A stretch of 64,000 nucleotides of DNA from assembly GCA_964447155.1 (NCBI GenBank), contig CAYURM010000013.1, forward strand, positions 1 to 64,000. Direction: 5' to 3'. This DNA is from SMBSF63 sp034003545. Its GTDB lineage: Bacteria > Chloroflexota > Anaerolineae > Anaerolineales > Anaerolineaceae. Of the stretch, positions 51,288 through 60,476 are shown piece after piece. The stretch's first letter is position 1. Each line of letters opens with the position of its first letter. A program made the translations under genes and the position numbers. Below the pieces are notes generated by a model. The model searched no databases. It saw only the letters and a list, made by a program, of their open reading frames with translations, and was not told the DNA's origin.

Positions 51288-53789
51288 ATGCACTCTTCAA
51301 TTCGAAAACTCCAAAAATTTTTGCAGCTTGAATCTGAACGCGGTTATGATAACCGCGCTGTTGTTGGCGGCCTGGACAAAATCCTCCCTGCATGGTTAAA
51401 AGAAGCCCTGGAAGACCAACTCGAACAGCGGTTGATTGACTACGTCGCCGAAAAACTCCAGGATTATGCCGAGCAGGACATCCAGGGCCGCAGGGAAACC
51501 ATCCGCGACCTGTTGTCCGAGCTGAAAGAACCTGGCATTCAACAGGCGCCCTTAAAACCCCAGCAGACCGACGAGGCGCCTCCGGCACAACCAGCCCCCC
51601 CTGCCGAATCTCCGCAGCCAAAAGAGAAAGATATCACACCGCCGGAAGCAGCTCCGCCACCTCCCGCTCACCAGCCTGATCCTGCGCCCGTCCATAAACC
51701 ATCTGCCGTCCCGGACTCCGAGCGGGTAGCACTGAACGCGCCGCTCACTACCCTTGACGGCATTGGCAAGCGCTACGCCGACAAATTCAACAAAATGGGC
51801 TTGAATTCGTTAATTGACCTGCTGTACTACTTTCCCCGCCGTTATGACGATTACAGCCAGCTCAAGCCCATTAACCGGCTTGAATACGGCGATGAATTGA
51901 CCGTCCTCGCCACCGTACAGAGTTCCTCCGCGCGCAAGATCAATAATGGCCGCATGACGATTACCGAAGTAGTTGTCAGCGACGGCACCGGTTTCCTGCG
52001 GCTCACCTGGTTCAATCAGCCGTGGGTTGCCAATAAAATGAAAACCGGTTTGCAGCTCGTCCTCTCCGGCAAAATTGACATGTACCTCGGCCGCCTGGTG
52101 ATGAACAACCCCGAATGGGAACCCATCGAAAAAGAGCACCTGCATACCAACCGCATCGTGCCTGTTTACCCGCTGACAGCTAAGATCACCCAGCGCTGGC
52201 TGCGCAAGACCATGCACCAGACCGTTACCTTCTGGGCGCCCCGCGTGCGCGACTTCATGCCCGATCATATCCTCCAGGATGCCCGTCTGCTGGATTTGCC
52301 CAACACCATTGCCCAAATTCATTTCCCGGATTCGTTTGAGCAGCTAAAAGCCGCCCGCAACCGCCTGTCCTTTGACGAAATCTTTCTCCTCCAGTTGGGC
52401 GTGCTCAGCCAAAGAAGAAGCTGGATGAATGCCGCTGCCCGCATCTTTGAAGTCTCTGATGAATGGCTTGCCCAGCGCACCAGCAAATTACCTTTCACCC
52501 TCACTGGTGCCCAAATACGCACCATTACAGACCTGCGCACCGACCTGCGTTCCGGTCAGCCGATGAACCGCTTGCTGCAGGGTGACGTCGGTTCCGGCAA
52601 GACGATCGTGGCCGCCCTCGGTATGGCAATCGTTGCCGACCAGGGTGCCCAGTCCACCATTATGGCGCCCACCTCAATCCTCGCCGAACAGCATTACCGT
52701 AAAATTACGGAACTGCTCACCGAATATATCCAACCCGGCGAAATCCGCCTCTTGATCGGTGATACGCCCGAAACAGAAAAGCAGGAGATCCGCCAGGGCC
52801 TCCAGGATGGCTCCATCAAAATCATCGTCGGCACCCATGCCCTGCTGGAAGACCCCGTGCAGTTCAAAGACTTGCATTTTGCCGTCATTGACGAGCAGCA
52901 TCGCTTTGGCGTGGCCCAACGCGCCAACCTGCGCGCCAAAGGCAGGAACCTGCACCTGCTGGTGATGACCGCCACGCCCATTCCGCGCTCGCTGGCCCTC
53001 ACCGTCTACGGTGACCTTGACCTGAGCGTCATGGACGAAATGCCGGCTGGACGCCAGCCCACCGAAACCCGCGTGCTGTACCCCAACGAAAGGGAACAGG
53101 CCTACCAGCTCATCCGTTCCCAGGTCGAGCAGGGACATCAAGCTTTCATCATCTACCCCCTGGTAGAAGCAGAAAATGAAAAACAGGACGAACGCCAGGC
53201 CGCTGTCCAGGAATATGAACGCTTGCAAACCAATGTATTCCCGCAGTTCAAACTGGGATTAATGCATGGTCGATTAAAACCGGCTGAAAAAGAAGCGGTC
53301 ATGACTGCTTTCCGCAACCAGGAATTTGATATCCTGGTTTCCACCTCGGTTGTCGAAGTCGGCGTAGACATTCCCAACGCCACCAGCATGCTCATTGAAA
53401 GCGCCAACCGCTTTGGCCTCTCGCAGCTCCACCAATTCCGCGGACGCATTGGCCGTGGCGATGTGAAATCCTACTGCATCCTCATCCCCGAAACCCCCAA
53501 CGCCGTCGAAAATGAACGCCTTGCCGCCATGGCAGAAACCAACGATGGATTTATCCTTGCCGAACGCGATCTCGAACAGCGCGGCCCCGGCCAATTCCTC
53601 GGCACCCGCCAATCCGGCTTTGCCGAATTACAAATGGCGAGCCTGTCAGATATCCGCCTGATTGAAAAAGCCCGTATGCACGCACAGGAATTATTTAACC
53701 AGGACCCGAACCTGGAACGCCCCGAACACCGGGAATTGCACAAAATGATGAAACGATTCTGGCCCGCAGGCGCAGGAGATGTAAGCTAA
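51288..53789 (+). CDS. recG: ATP-dependent DNA helicase RecG
   Basis: Unwinds branched DNA at stalled forks and Holliday junctions. Helicase motif I GDVGSGKTI (near 433-441), DEQH box IDEQHRFGVAQR (near 532), TATPIPRSLALTVYGDLD, VVEVGVDIPNA and QFRGRIGRG are all RecG-type; the wedge/OB domain is at about 150-330 (LTTLDGIGKRYADKFNKMGL). 833 residues, about 140 more than usual: the extra N-terminus has a charged helical part (1-82) and a Pro-rich linker (about 83-145). ATG 51288 has no clear SD. coaD follows after one base. Confidence 0.96.
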   Translation: MHSSIRKLQKFLQLESERGYDNRAVVGGLDKILPAWLKEALEDQLEQRLIDYVAEKLQDYAEQDIQGRRETIRDLLSELKEPGIQQAPLKPQQTDEAPPAQPAPPAESPQPKEKDITPPEAAPPPPAHQPDPAPVHKPSAVPDSERVALNAPLTTLDGIGKRYADKFNKMGLNSLIDLLYYFPRRYDDYSQLKPINRLEYGDELTVLATVQSSSARKINNGRMTITEVVVSDGTGFLRLTWFNQPWVANKMKTGLQLVLSGKIDMYLGRLVMNNPEWEPIEKEHLHTNRIVPVYPLTAKITQRWLRKTMHQTVTFWAPRVRDFMPDHILQDARLLDLPNTIAQIHFPDSFEQLKAARNRLSFDEIFLLQLGVLSQRRSWMNAAARIFEVSDEWLAQRTSKLPFTLTGAQIRTITDLRTDLRSGQPMNRLLQGDVGSGKTIVAALGMAIVADQGAQSTIMAPTSILAEQHYRKITELLTEYIQPGEIRLLIGDTPETEKQEIRQGLQDGSIKIIVGTHALLEDPVQFKDLHFAVIDEQHRFGVAQRANLRAKGRNLHLLVMTATPIPRSLALTVYGDLDLSVMDEMPAGRQPTETRVLYPNEREQAYQLIRSQVEQGHQAFIIYPLVEAENEKQDERQAAVQEYERLQTNVFPQFKLGLMHGRLKPAEKEAVMTAFRNQEFDILVSTSVVEVGVDIPNATSMLIESANRFGLSQLHQFRGRIGRGDVKSYCILIPETPNAVENERLAAMAETNDGFILAERDLEQRGPGQFLGTRQSGFAELQMASLSDIRLIEKARMHAQELFNQDPNLERPEHRELHKMMKRFWPAGAGDVS

Positions 53790-53790
53790 T

Positions 53791-54315
53791 ATGGTAAAAG
53801 CCGTTTTCCCCGGAACTTTTGATCCGATCCACTTTGGACACATTGACATTGCCAGTCGCGCGGCCAGACTTTTTGAAGAAGTCATCATTGCCGTCTATGA
53901 CCGGCCCTTGAAAAACCTGCTCTTCTCGCCCGAAGACCGCATGGCGCTGGTTCGTCAGTCTTTTACCGGCCACCCCAATATCAAAATCATGGGCTACTCT
54001 GGACTGACCGTTGATTTTTGTCATAAAATAGATTCACAAGTCATCGTCAGGGGGCTGCGTGTTTTCTCTGACTTTGAATATGAATTTCGCATGGCGCTCG
54101 CCAACCATCGTCTCGCACCAGACGTTGAAGTCATTGCTTTCATCACCAATGAAGAGCATTCCTTTCTTTCCTCTTCCACCGTGCGTGAAATCGCAGCCCT
54201 TGGCGGGAACGTCAGCAGCATGGTACCCGAACACGTGAAGCTGGCCCTGCAAAACCGCTTTAAAGAGCTTGGGGAAGAGCAGGAAATCGTTCCTCAAAAC
54301 TCTATGCTCGACTAA
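53791..54315 (+). CDS. coaD: pantetheine-phosphate adenylyltransferase
   Basis: Transfers AMP to 4'-phosphopantetheine, the penultimate step of CoA synthesis. Motifs: PGTFDP (7-12), HFGH (14-17) of the nucleotidyltransferase fold, YDRPLKNLLFS, IVRGLRVFSDFEYE and SSSTVRE. 174 residues, slightly longer than usual (about 160) owing to a C-terminal tail. ATG 53791 is one base after the recG stop. Confidence 0.96.
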   Translation: MVKAVFPGTFDPIHFGHIDIASRAARLFEEVIIAVYDRPLKNLLFSPEDRMALVRQSFTGHPNIKIMGYSGLTVDFCHKIDSQVIVRGLRVFSDFEYEFRMALANHRLAPDVEVIAFITNEEHSFLSSSTVREIAALGGNVSSMVPEHVKLALQNRFKELGEEQEIVPQNSMLD

Positions 54316-54375
54316 CACCCAGGCTTTGGCCTGATTCTTGCAACCCATAAGGGTGAAATCATTTTGGAGGACGGT

Positions 54376-54840
54376 ATGGACATTTTGCACCTTGTTGATC
54401 GTTTGGAAGAACTTTTCAATGTAAGCCGATCCGTTCCCTTCACCCACAGCGTCATTGTGGATGAAGACCGTATGCTCGATATCATCGATCAAATGCGCGT
54501 CACCATCCCTGATGAAATTAAAAAGGCACAGCAATTGCTCGCCCAGCGTGACCGCATGTTGGCACAGGCGCAGGAAGAAGCCAACCGCACACTGGCAATT
54601 GCCCGGGAAAAAGGGGAAAAGATCATTGACCAGGACTCTGTCGTCGAAGCCGCCAAAGAGCGCGCGAACGCCATCATTGCGCAGGCCGAAGTAGAAAGCG
54701 ATAATATTCGTAAAGATGCCGATTCCTACACCCTGCAAACCCTCGCCGACCTGGAACTGGAACTCGAACGAGTCCTCGGCCAGGTGCGCAACGGCGTCCG
54801 CGCCCTGCAGGATGAACTCAACAGGCCCCCGGCTGACTAA
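54376..54840 (+). CDS. coiled-coil protein of unknown function (V-ATPase subunit H/DivIVA-like)
   Basis: 154 residues from ATG 54376 (GGAGG SD 6 bases upstream). A start of MDILHLVDRLEELFNVSRSV is followed by a long coiled coil rich in Ala, Gln and Glu (about 45-145: QQLLAQRDRMLAQAQEEANR). Similar proteins follow coaD in other Chloroflexota and in some Firmicutes; the function is unknown. Weak resemblance to DivIVA and to ATP-synthase stalk subunits is due to the coiled coil. It ends 21 bases before a terminator. Confidence 0.75.
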   Translation: MDILHLVDRLEELFNVSRSVPFTHSVIVDEDRMLDIIDQMRVTIPDEIKKAQQLLAQRDRMLAQAQEEANRTLAIAREKGEKIIDQDSVVEAAKERANAIIAQAEVESDNIRKDADSYTLQTLADLELELERVLGQVRNGVRALQDELNRPPAD

Positions 54841-54861
54841 CCCCTGCACAGCACAAAATCT

Positions 54862-54902
54862 AAACCGCACCCTGAACCTGTCGTCGGGTGCGGTTTGTTT
54901 TT
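54862..54902 (+). terminator. terminator of the recG-coaD unit
   Basis: AAACCGCACCC (54862-54872) pairs perfectly with GGGTGCGGTTT (54886-54896), followed by GTTTTT. The loop and inner stem, CACCCTGAACCTGTCGTCGG, closely resemble the core of the 49-bp tandem array (CACCCTGAGCTTGTCGAAGG). Confidence 0.9.
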
Positions 54903-54923
54903 CCTGTTCCCTGATCACTTAAT

Positions 54924-54960
54924 TAAAAAACCACGCCCCGCAACCGCGGGGCGCATTTTT
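54924..54960 (-). terminator. terminator of folC-lon (bidirectional)
   Basis: CGCCCCGC (54934-54941) pairs with GCGGGGCG (54946-54953), loop AACC; T residues follow on both strands (minus: TGGTTTTTT). Confidence 0.85.
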
Positions 54961-54981
54961 ATGGTAAGGTCCCAGTCTTTT

Positions 54982-57414
54982 TTATTCAGACGTTACCGGA
55001 TACAATGCCAGCGCCAATACCTCATCAAACCGTGTCACTGGCACAATCTTTATATCGTCTTTTACCTTCTTGGGCACATCCACCAGGTCTTTCAAATTTC
55101 GTTCCGGCAGAATAACCGTCTTCAGGCCAGACCGGTGCGCCGCCAGCACCTTCTCCCGCACACCGCCCACCGGCAGCACGCGCCCGCGCAACGTAATCTC
55201 CCCGGACATGCACACATCGCGGCGCACCAGGCGTTTGGTAAATGCGCTCACCAGCGCCGTCGCAATCGTGATCCCCGCACTCGGCCCGTCTTTGGGGATC
55301 GCCCCTTCCGGAACGTGGATATGCACATCCAGATTCTCAAACTCCTCCGGGTCAAGCTCCAGCTCCCGCGCATGGGCCTTCAAATAAGACATGCCCGCCT
55401 GCGCCGATTCCTGCATTACTTCGCCAATCTGCCCGGTAATTTGCAAATTCCCCTTGCCTTCCATGATCAGCACTTCCACCGGCATAATCTCCCCGCCGTT
55501 CATCGTCCAGGCAATCGCAGTAGCAACCCCCACCTCGTCCTGCAGCTCAGCTTCCGTCAGGAAAAACTCCGGCGGTCCGAGGAATTTTTCAACCGACTGA
55601 GCCCCCATCCGTGAGGGGAAAGCTCTCCCTTCAGATTTCAACCGGGCTACCTTGCGGCACAATCGCCCCAATTCACGCTCCAGATTGCGCACACCGGCCT
55701 CGTACGTATACTCACGGATCACCTTGCGAATCGCCGGCTCCTGAAATTTCAACTCATCGGGTTCCAGCCCCGACTCTTCCATCTGCCGCGGAATCAGAAA
55801 CCGGTTTGCAATCTCCAGCTTCTCTTCTTCAATATATCCGGGGAAATCAATCAGTTCCATCCGGTCCAGCAATGCTGGCGGAATATCTGACACCGTGTTT
55901 GCCGTCGTAATAAACATAACTTTCGAAAGGTCATACGCCAGCTCAAGATAGTGATCCGAGAAAGAATTGTTCTGCTCCGGATCCAGCACTTCCAACAGTG
56001 CTGCGGATGGATCACCACGGAAATCAGAACCCATCTTCTCAATCTCATCCAGCATGAACAAAGGATTGACCGTCCCCGCGTTGCGGATCGTCCGCAGAAT
56101 CCGTCCCGGCAAGGCACCAATATACGTCCGGCGATGACCACGGATCTCCGCTTCATCCCGCACACCGCCTAAAGACAACCGCACAAATTTCCGTCCCAAC
56201 GCATCCGCAATCGAACGCCCCAGCGATGTCTTGCCTGTGCCTGGCGGACCAACAAAACACAGAATAGGCTGCCGGTCGCGTTTAGGCTTCAAACTGCGCA
56301 CGGCAATATACTCCAGAATGCGGTCTTTTGCCTTTTGTAATCCGTAATGATCCTTGTCAAGTACCTTTCCGGCATTGATCACATCCAGATTATCTTCGGT
56401 AGCCGTTGTCCACGGCAGATCCAGGATCCAGTCCAGATAGCTGCGGATGATCCCCACTTCCGGCGCCATCGGAGGAATTTGTGACAATCGTTCCAGTTCC
56501 TTAAGCGCCTGCTTGCGCACTTCCTCAGGAAAATCTCCCGTATCAATCTTCGTGCGCAACTCGCTAATGTCTTTCGCCCAGATATCCCCCTCACCCAGTT
56601 CATTCTGGATGATCTTCATCTGCTCCCGCAGGTAATACTCGCGCTGGCTGCGATCTACCTCGCTTTGCACCCTGGTCTGGATTTCCTCTTCCAGTTCCAG
56701 CACATCCAGCTCCTGCGCCAGCAGCCCATTCACCAGCTTCAATCGCTTCTCGACATTGCTCTCCAGCAGCAAGTTTTGGCGCTCATCAAACGGCAATGAA
56801 ATCGCCGTCGCGACCATATCCGCCAGCCAGCCCGGTTCCGAGATATTCAACGCGAATAAATGCGCTTCTTCCGGCAGACTCTGATCCAATTGCACACATC
56901 GGGAAAATAGATTGCGCGTGGTACGCATCATCGCATCCATGTTGGCGTCAACTTCTTCCTCGATATCAATCACCCGCACCCGCACGCGGTAAAAAGGTTC
57001 AGTCTGGGTTACCGCTAAAAGCTCAACCCGCCGGCGGCCCTGCACCAGCGCCGAGTTATTGCCCTCAGGCAGACTCAAAAGGCGCCCAACCGCAACCTCA
57101 ACCCCAACGTTCAGAAAATCCTCCGGTGCCGGGTTCTCTTCATCTGGATCGGACTGCACCAGCGCTACCACGGTGCGCTCATTAAACTGTGCATCCTGAA
57201 TTGAAAACAGATTTTCCCCGGGAACAATGAAAATCGGCGAAATCATGTGCGGAAAAACCACAATATCCCGCAGCAAGATCGCATTGCATTCAAACACGTT
57301 GTCCCTGTCGGTTTCAGCGTTATCGATCCGATACAATTCTTCTGTCCGCTGGTGAAGCGCATTGGCGGCATCTTCCAGTGATTCTTGTTGACTAAACCAG
57401 TCCTGTGACGGCAT
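54982..57414 (-). CDS. lon: Lon protease (LonA type)
   Basis: ATP-dependent protease for damaged and regulatory proteins. The N-terminal substrate domain (about 30-230: LRDIVVFPHMISPIFI), AAA+ domain with GPPGTGKTSLGRSIA and LFMLDEIEKMG, and C-terminal protease domain with the catalytic Ser in PKDGPSAG and Lys in GVREKVLAAHR are all present. 810 residues from ATG 57414 (GAGG 5 bases upstream; ATG 57417 is adjacent). The gene begins 7 bases after the folC stop, so the two are coupled. It ends before a strong terminator. Confidence 0.97.
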   Translation of the reverse strand: MPSQDWFSQQESLEDAANALHQRTEELYRIDNAETDRDNVFECNAILLRDIVVFPHMISPIFIVPGENLFSIQDAQFNERTVVALVQSDPDEENPAPEDFLNVGVEVAVGRLLSLPEGNNSALVQGRRRVELLAVTQTEPFYRVRVRVIDIEEEVDANMDAMMRTTRNLFSRCVQLDQSLPEEAHLFALNISEPGWLADMVATAISLPFDERQNLLLESNVEKRLKLVNGLLAQELDVLELEEEIQTRVQSEVDRSQREYYLREQMKIIQNELGEGDIWAKDISELRTKIDTGDFPEEVRKQALKELERLSQIPPMAPEVGIIRSYLDWILDLPWTTATEDNLDVINAGKVLDKDHYGLQKAKDRILEYIAVRSLKPKRDRQPILCFVGPPGTGKTSLGRSIADALGRKFVRLSLGGVRDEAEIRGHRRTYIGALPGRILRTIRNAGTVNPLFMLDEIEKMGSDFRGDPSAALLEVLDPEQNNSFSDHYLELAYDLSKVMFITTANTVSDIPPALLDRMELIDFPGYIEEEKLEIANRFLIPRQMEESGLEPDELKFQEPAIRKVIREYTYEAGVRNLERELGRLCRKVARLKSEGRAFPSRMGAQSVEKFLGPPEFFLTEAELQDEVGVATAIAWTMNGGEIMPVEVLIMEGKGNLQITGQIGEVMQESAQAGMSYLKAHARELELDPEEFENLDVHIHVPEGAIPKDGPSAGITIATALVSAFTKRLVRRDVCMSGEITLRGRVLPVGGVREKVLAAHRSGLKTVILPERNLKDLVDVPKKVKDDIKIVPVTRFDEVLALALYPVTSE

Positions 57415-57421
57415 CATTTCC

Positions 57422-58801
57422 TCAATTCTGAATGGGATTCTTCTGTTCCCAAATATCGTGTACAGCAGCCGCCAAAAACAGACTGCCCGCTGCCACAATT
57501 GCAAACTCTTGTCCCGCTTTTTTTAGCGCAAATTCTACCGCATCTTCCACAGGTACAACCCGCTTTGCGGGGCGCCCATACCGGTGCGCCAGTTCAACCA
57601 GTCTGTCCGCCTTCATTGCCCGTGGATGTGCCGACTCAGTCGCAACGACCTGCTGTACACGCGGAAGCAGTTCAGCAAACATGCCCTCCACATCCTTGTC
57701 CTCCGATGCTCCAAAAATCAGGATCACTGGCTGACCAGGCAGATAATCATTAATTGCCTGCCGCAGCTTCAAGGCTGAATTGCGATTATGAGCAGAGTCA
57801 ATGATGAACAAAGGACTGCGGCGCAAAACTTCAAACCTGCCCGCCCATTGCACACGCGCAAACCCCTTGACAATATCGGCTTCCGGGATGGCCAATCCCT
57901 CGGCCCTGGCAACCTGCAATGCGGAATAAGCCGTAGCCGCATTTTCAACCTGGTGGTGCCCCAGCAGCGGAATCGTCAATCGCAGGGGCTCCCAGTTTTC
58001 GCGCCCGGCGGATTCAATAAATGCGTCCACCAGCGGCTGGTCTGCTTTCGGCCACATCAAAATCGACTGTCCACTCAAAGCATGAGACCACGGAGCAAAC
58101 AGGTAATCCCGTCCCACCAGGGTCAACGGTGCATCGCGCTCCTCGGCGACCCGCGCAACAACCAATAGCGCCTCTTCGCTCTGCGGCGCCAGCACCACCG
58201 GCCGGCCTTGCTTGATGATCCCTGCTTTTTCCGCTGCAATTTTCGCGAGGGTATCCCCCAGCACATCCATATGATCCAATGACAACGAAGTGATCACCGA
58301 AACCAGCGGGGAGACTACGTTGGTTGCATCCAGCCTGCCGCCCAGCCCTACTTCGATCACTGCCACATCCGCCTTTTCTTGGGCAAAATACCAGAAACCC
58401 AGTGCGGTGGTGACCTCAAACGTAGTGATTTTCTCCACCTGATCAACAAAAGGCTTGATTTCTTCCACCATCTGCGTTAATCGGCTATGCGAAATCGGTG
58501 TCCTGTTCATCTGAATCCGCTCAATATAATCCGACAAATGTGGAGAGGTATAAAAACCAACCTGGTATCCCGCCTCCTGCAAAGCGCTTGCCATCAATGC
58601 CGAGGTTGAGCCTTTGCCTTTCGTGCCGGCTACATGGATGACCTTGTATTGCAAATGCGGATCACCCAATAAATGCAGCAATTTACGTACCCGCTCCAGG
58701 TTAAAATTTTTGGCCGCAGTGCGCATCTGCCGTGTCAGACTATAATCTACATAACTGTACAGATAATTCAGAGTTGCCTGATATTGTGGTTCTATTTCCA
58801 T
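57422..58801 (-). CDS. folC: folylpolyglutamate synthase/dihydrofolate synthase
   Basis: Adds glutamate to folates (and probably to dihydropteroate). P-loop GTKGKGST (59-66), HLSDYIERIQMN, EVGLGGRLDATNV, LDHMDVLGDTLAKIAAEKAG and IIDSAHNRNSALKLRQAI are family features. 459 residues from ATG 58801 (AGGAAG SD); the longer frame starts earlier without an SD. Upstream of lon on the same strand with a 7-base gap. Confidence 0.95.
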   Translation of the reverse strand: MEIEPQYQATLNYLYSYVDYSLTRQMRTAAKNFNLERVRKLLHLLGDPHLQYKVIHVAGTKGKGSTSALMASALQEAGYQVGFYTSPHLSDYIERIQMNRTPISHSRLTQMVEEIKPFVDQVEKITTFEVTTALGFWYFAQEKADVAVIEVGLGGRLDATNVVSPLVSVITSLSLDHMDVLGDTLAKIAAEKAGIIKQGRPVVLAPQSEEALLVVARVAEERDAPLTLVGRDYLFAPWSHALSGQSILMWPKADQPLVDAFIESAGRENWEPLRLTIPLLGHHQVENAATAYSALQVARAEGLAIPEADIVKGFARVQWAGRFEVLRRSPLFIIDSAHNRNSALKLRQAINDYLPGQPVILIFGASEDKDVEGMFAELLPRVQQVVATESAHPRAMKADRLVELAHRYGRPAKRVVPVEDAVEFALKKAGQEFAIVAAGSLFLAAAVHDIWEQKNPIQN

Positions 58802-59118
58802 AAAAAATCTTCCTGTATTTGGATTAACTACGCATCGGATTGTAACCTCCCCGACATGATTGCGCAAGTTCTCCTCATTTTCCCACTGGTCAAAAGGGGT
58901 AGGGGATTAGTAATACGAACGCGCCATTTTTAAGACAGATGGACACATTGTTCCCACATTTTATGCCCCCGGAAAGCCGCATAGAGAAAATGAAACGTTT
59001 GCACTTATTTGGCAATTTTCTTAAAAATAACCTCCGTATTCGCTTTTCTTTTTCACACAACCGCGGAAATTCCTTATAATAGAATAAACACGCCATCTAT
59101 CCTCCTGGAAAACTGCTC
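58802..59118. promoter_or_regulatory. intergenic region with promoter of the DUF503 gene
   Basis: 317 bases between the divergent folC and DUF503 genes. TTCACA (59052-59057), 17-base spacer, TATAAT (59075-59080) is a good sigma-70-like promoter 38 bases before ATG 59119. Nothing else recognised; the folC promoter should be in the left part. Confidence 0.65.
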
Positions 59119-59412
59119 ATGTCCTCCCTCTCCATCGCCATCCTGACCCTCCACCTGTACATGCCCGAAAACCGCTCCCTCAAACAAAAACGCGGGATGA
59201 TCAAACCCGTTCTCGCCAAACTGCACCGTGATTTCAACCTTTCGGTATCCGAAATAGACCACCTCAACTCCTGGAAAGAATCCGTCCTGGCCTGTGTTAT
59301 CATCAGCAATGATGCCGTTCACAACCAGCAAACCCTGCAAAAAGCTGTCACCGCCATTGAGACGATCTTTCCCAACATCACCATTCTGGAAGAAAACATC
59401 GAATTGCTTTAA
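59119..59412 (+). CDS. DUF503 domain protein
   Basis: 97 residues. SIAILTLHLYMPENRSLKQK followed by RGMIKPVLAKLHRDFNLSVSE matches DUF503 (YlxP) proteins, small alpha/beta proteins often found near rbfA and infB. Here it stands alone with its own promoter. The function is unknown; a role in ribosome-related processes is only suggested by context elsewhere. It is followed by a dispersed repeat copy. Confidence 0.88.
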   Translation: MSSLSIAILTLHLYMPENRSLKQKRGMIKPVLAKLHRDFNLSVSEIDHLNSWKESVLACVIISNDAVHNQQTLQKAVTAIETIFPNITILEENIELL

Positions 59413-59515
59413 TTAACCTGAGCCGCAGCGATTGCAGTGACTGTAGTAATTGTAGTAACGACTTTAGTCGTTATAGAAACCTGGTAAACTCATTTTTAAG
59501 GAATTTATTCATCAA
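59412..59515. repeat. dispersed repeat family, copy C
   Basis: Starts ATTAACCTGAGCCGCAGCG; contains GTAGTAACGACTTTAGTCGT with the perfect hairpin TAACGAC-TTTA-GTCGTTA (about 59456-59473), then diverged sequence ending GGAATTTATTCATC. Matches copy B best in the first half. The stretch TTGCAGTGACTGTAGTAATTG before the core is extra relative to copies A and B. Confidence 0.7.
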
Positions 59516-59684
59516 CACAATAAGAGCACTTTTGGTTATGGAGCCTGTTGAAAATCTTTTTAGCATCATTTTCAAAATCGCCTCAAACCGGGCGCTGTAG
59601 GCTTTGCAAACGTACCAGTCCTCAAAATGGATTTTTCACCAGTCTGGACGCAAAAATACTTTTTTACATCCAAAGGAGAACAAC

Positions 59685-60476
59685 ATGGATCTAAACCTTA
59701 CCGGGAAAACTGCCCTCGTCACCGGCTCCAGCCGCGGGCTTGGCTTTGCCGTAGCCCATTTGCTGGCTGTAGAAGGCGCCAATATAGTCATCAACGGCCG
59801 CAATCCCGATACTCTTGAAGACGCCCGCCTTCGTATTGAAAAAGAAACCGGCAGCCTTGCTGCCGCCGTTACCGGCGACCTCTCCCTGCCCGCTATGCCA
59901 GCCGCAATTGTCAAACAGGCAGCAGAAATTTGGGGCGGGCTGGATATCCTCGTCACCAATGCCGGCGGCCCGCCTCCCGGCAGTTTTGAATCGCTGGACG
60001 ATGACGCCTGGGACCTGTCCATCCAGTTATCCCTGATGAGCCATGTGCGCCTCATCCGCGCAGCACTGCCCTACCTGAAAGACTCCAGCGCTGCTTCCGT
60101 CCTTGCCATCGCTTCCTACTCCGTCAAGCAGCCCATCCCCAAACTCGTCCTTTCCAACAGCGTCCGCTCGGCCACCATCGGCCTTATCAAAACCCTCGCC
60201 CTGGAAATCGGCGGCCAGGGCATCCGTTTCAATGCCATCCTCCCCGGCTGGACGAATACCGAACGCGTCACCGAACTCCTGCAAGCCCGCGCAGCAGCCA
60301 ACGGCACCACTGTACAGCAGGAAATGGATCAACAAATGCTCGACAGCCCATTGGGACGCATGGCGACACCAGAAGAATTTGCCAATGCCGCCGTGTTCCT
60401 CACCTCGCCCGCCGCATCCTACATCACCGGCCACATGCTCACCGTCGACGGCGGCATGTACAAAGGAACTTTTTAA
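59685..60476 (+). CDS. atypical SDR family oxidoreductase (FabG-like)
   Basis: 263 residues from ATG 59685 (AGGAG SD). Cofactor motif TGSSRGLG (13-20) and TNAGG (91-95) are present. The catalytic YxxxK is missing: the aligned stretch LVLSNSVRSATIGL has Ser157 and Arg161 in place of Tyr and Lys. The C-terminus YITGHMLTVDGGMYKG is typical of FabG-like enzymes. A subgroup of BKR-like SDRs is known to lack the normal tetrad; substrate and even activity are uncertain. It stands alone between two repeat-containing gaps. Confidence 0.85.
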   Translation: MDLNLTGKTALVTGSSRGLGFAVAHLLAVEGANIVINGRNPDTLEDARLRIEKETGSLAAAVTGDLSLPAMPAAIVKQAAEIWGGLDILVTNAGGPPPGSFESLDDDAWDLSIQLSLMSHVRLIRAALPYLKDSSAASVLAIASYSVKQPIPKLVLSNSVRSATIGLIKTLALEIGGQGIRFNAILPGWTNTERVTELLQARAAANGTTVQQEMDQQMLDSPLGRMATPEEFANAAVFLTSPAASYITGHMLTVDGGMYKGTF

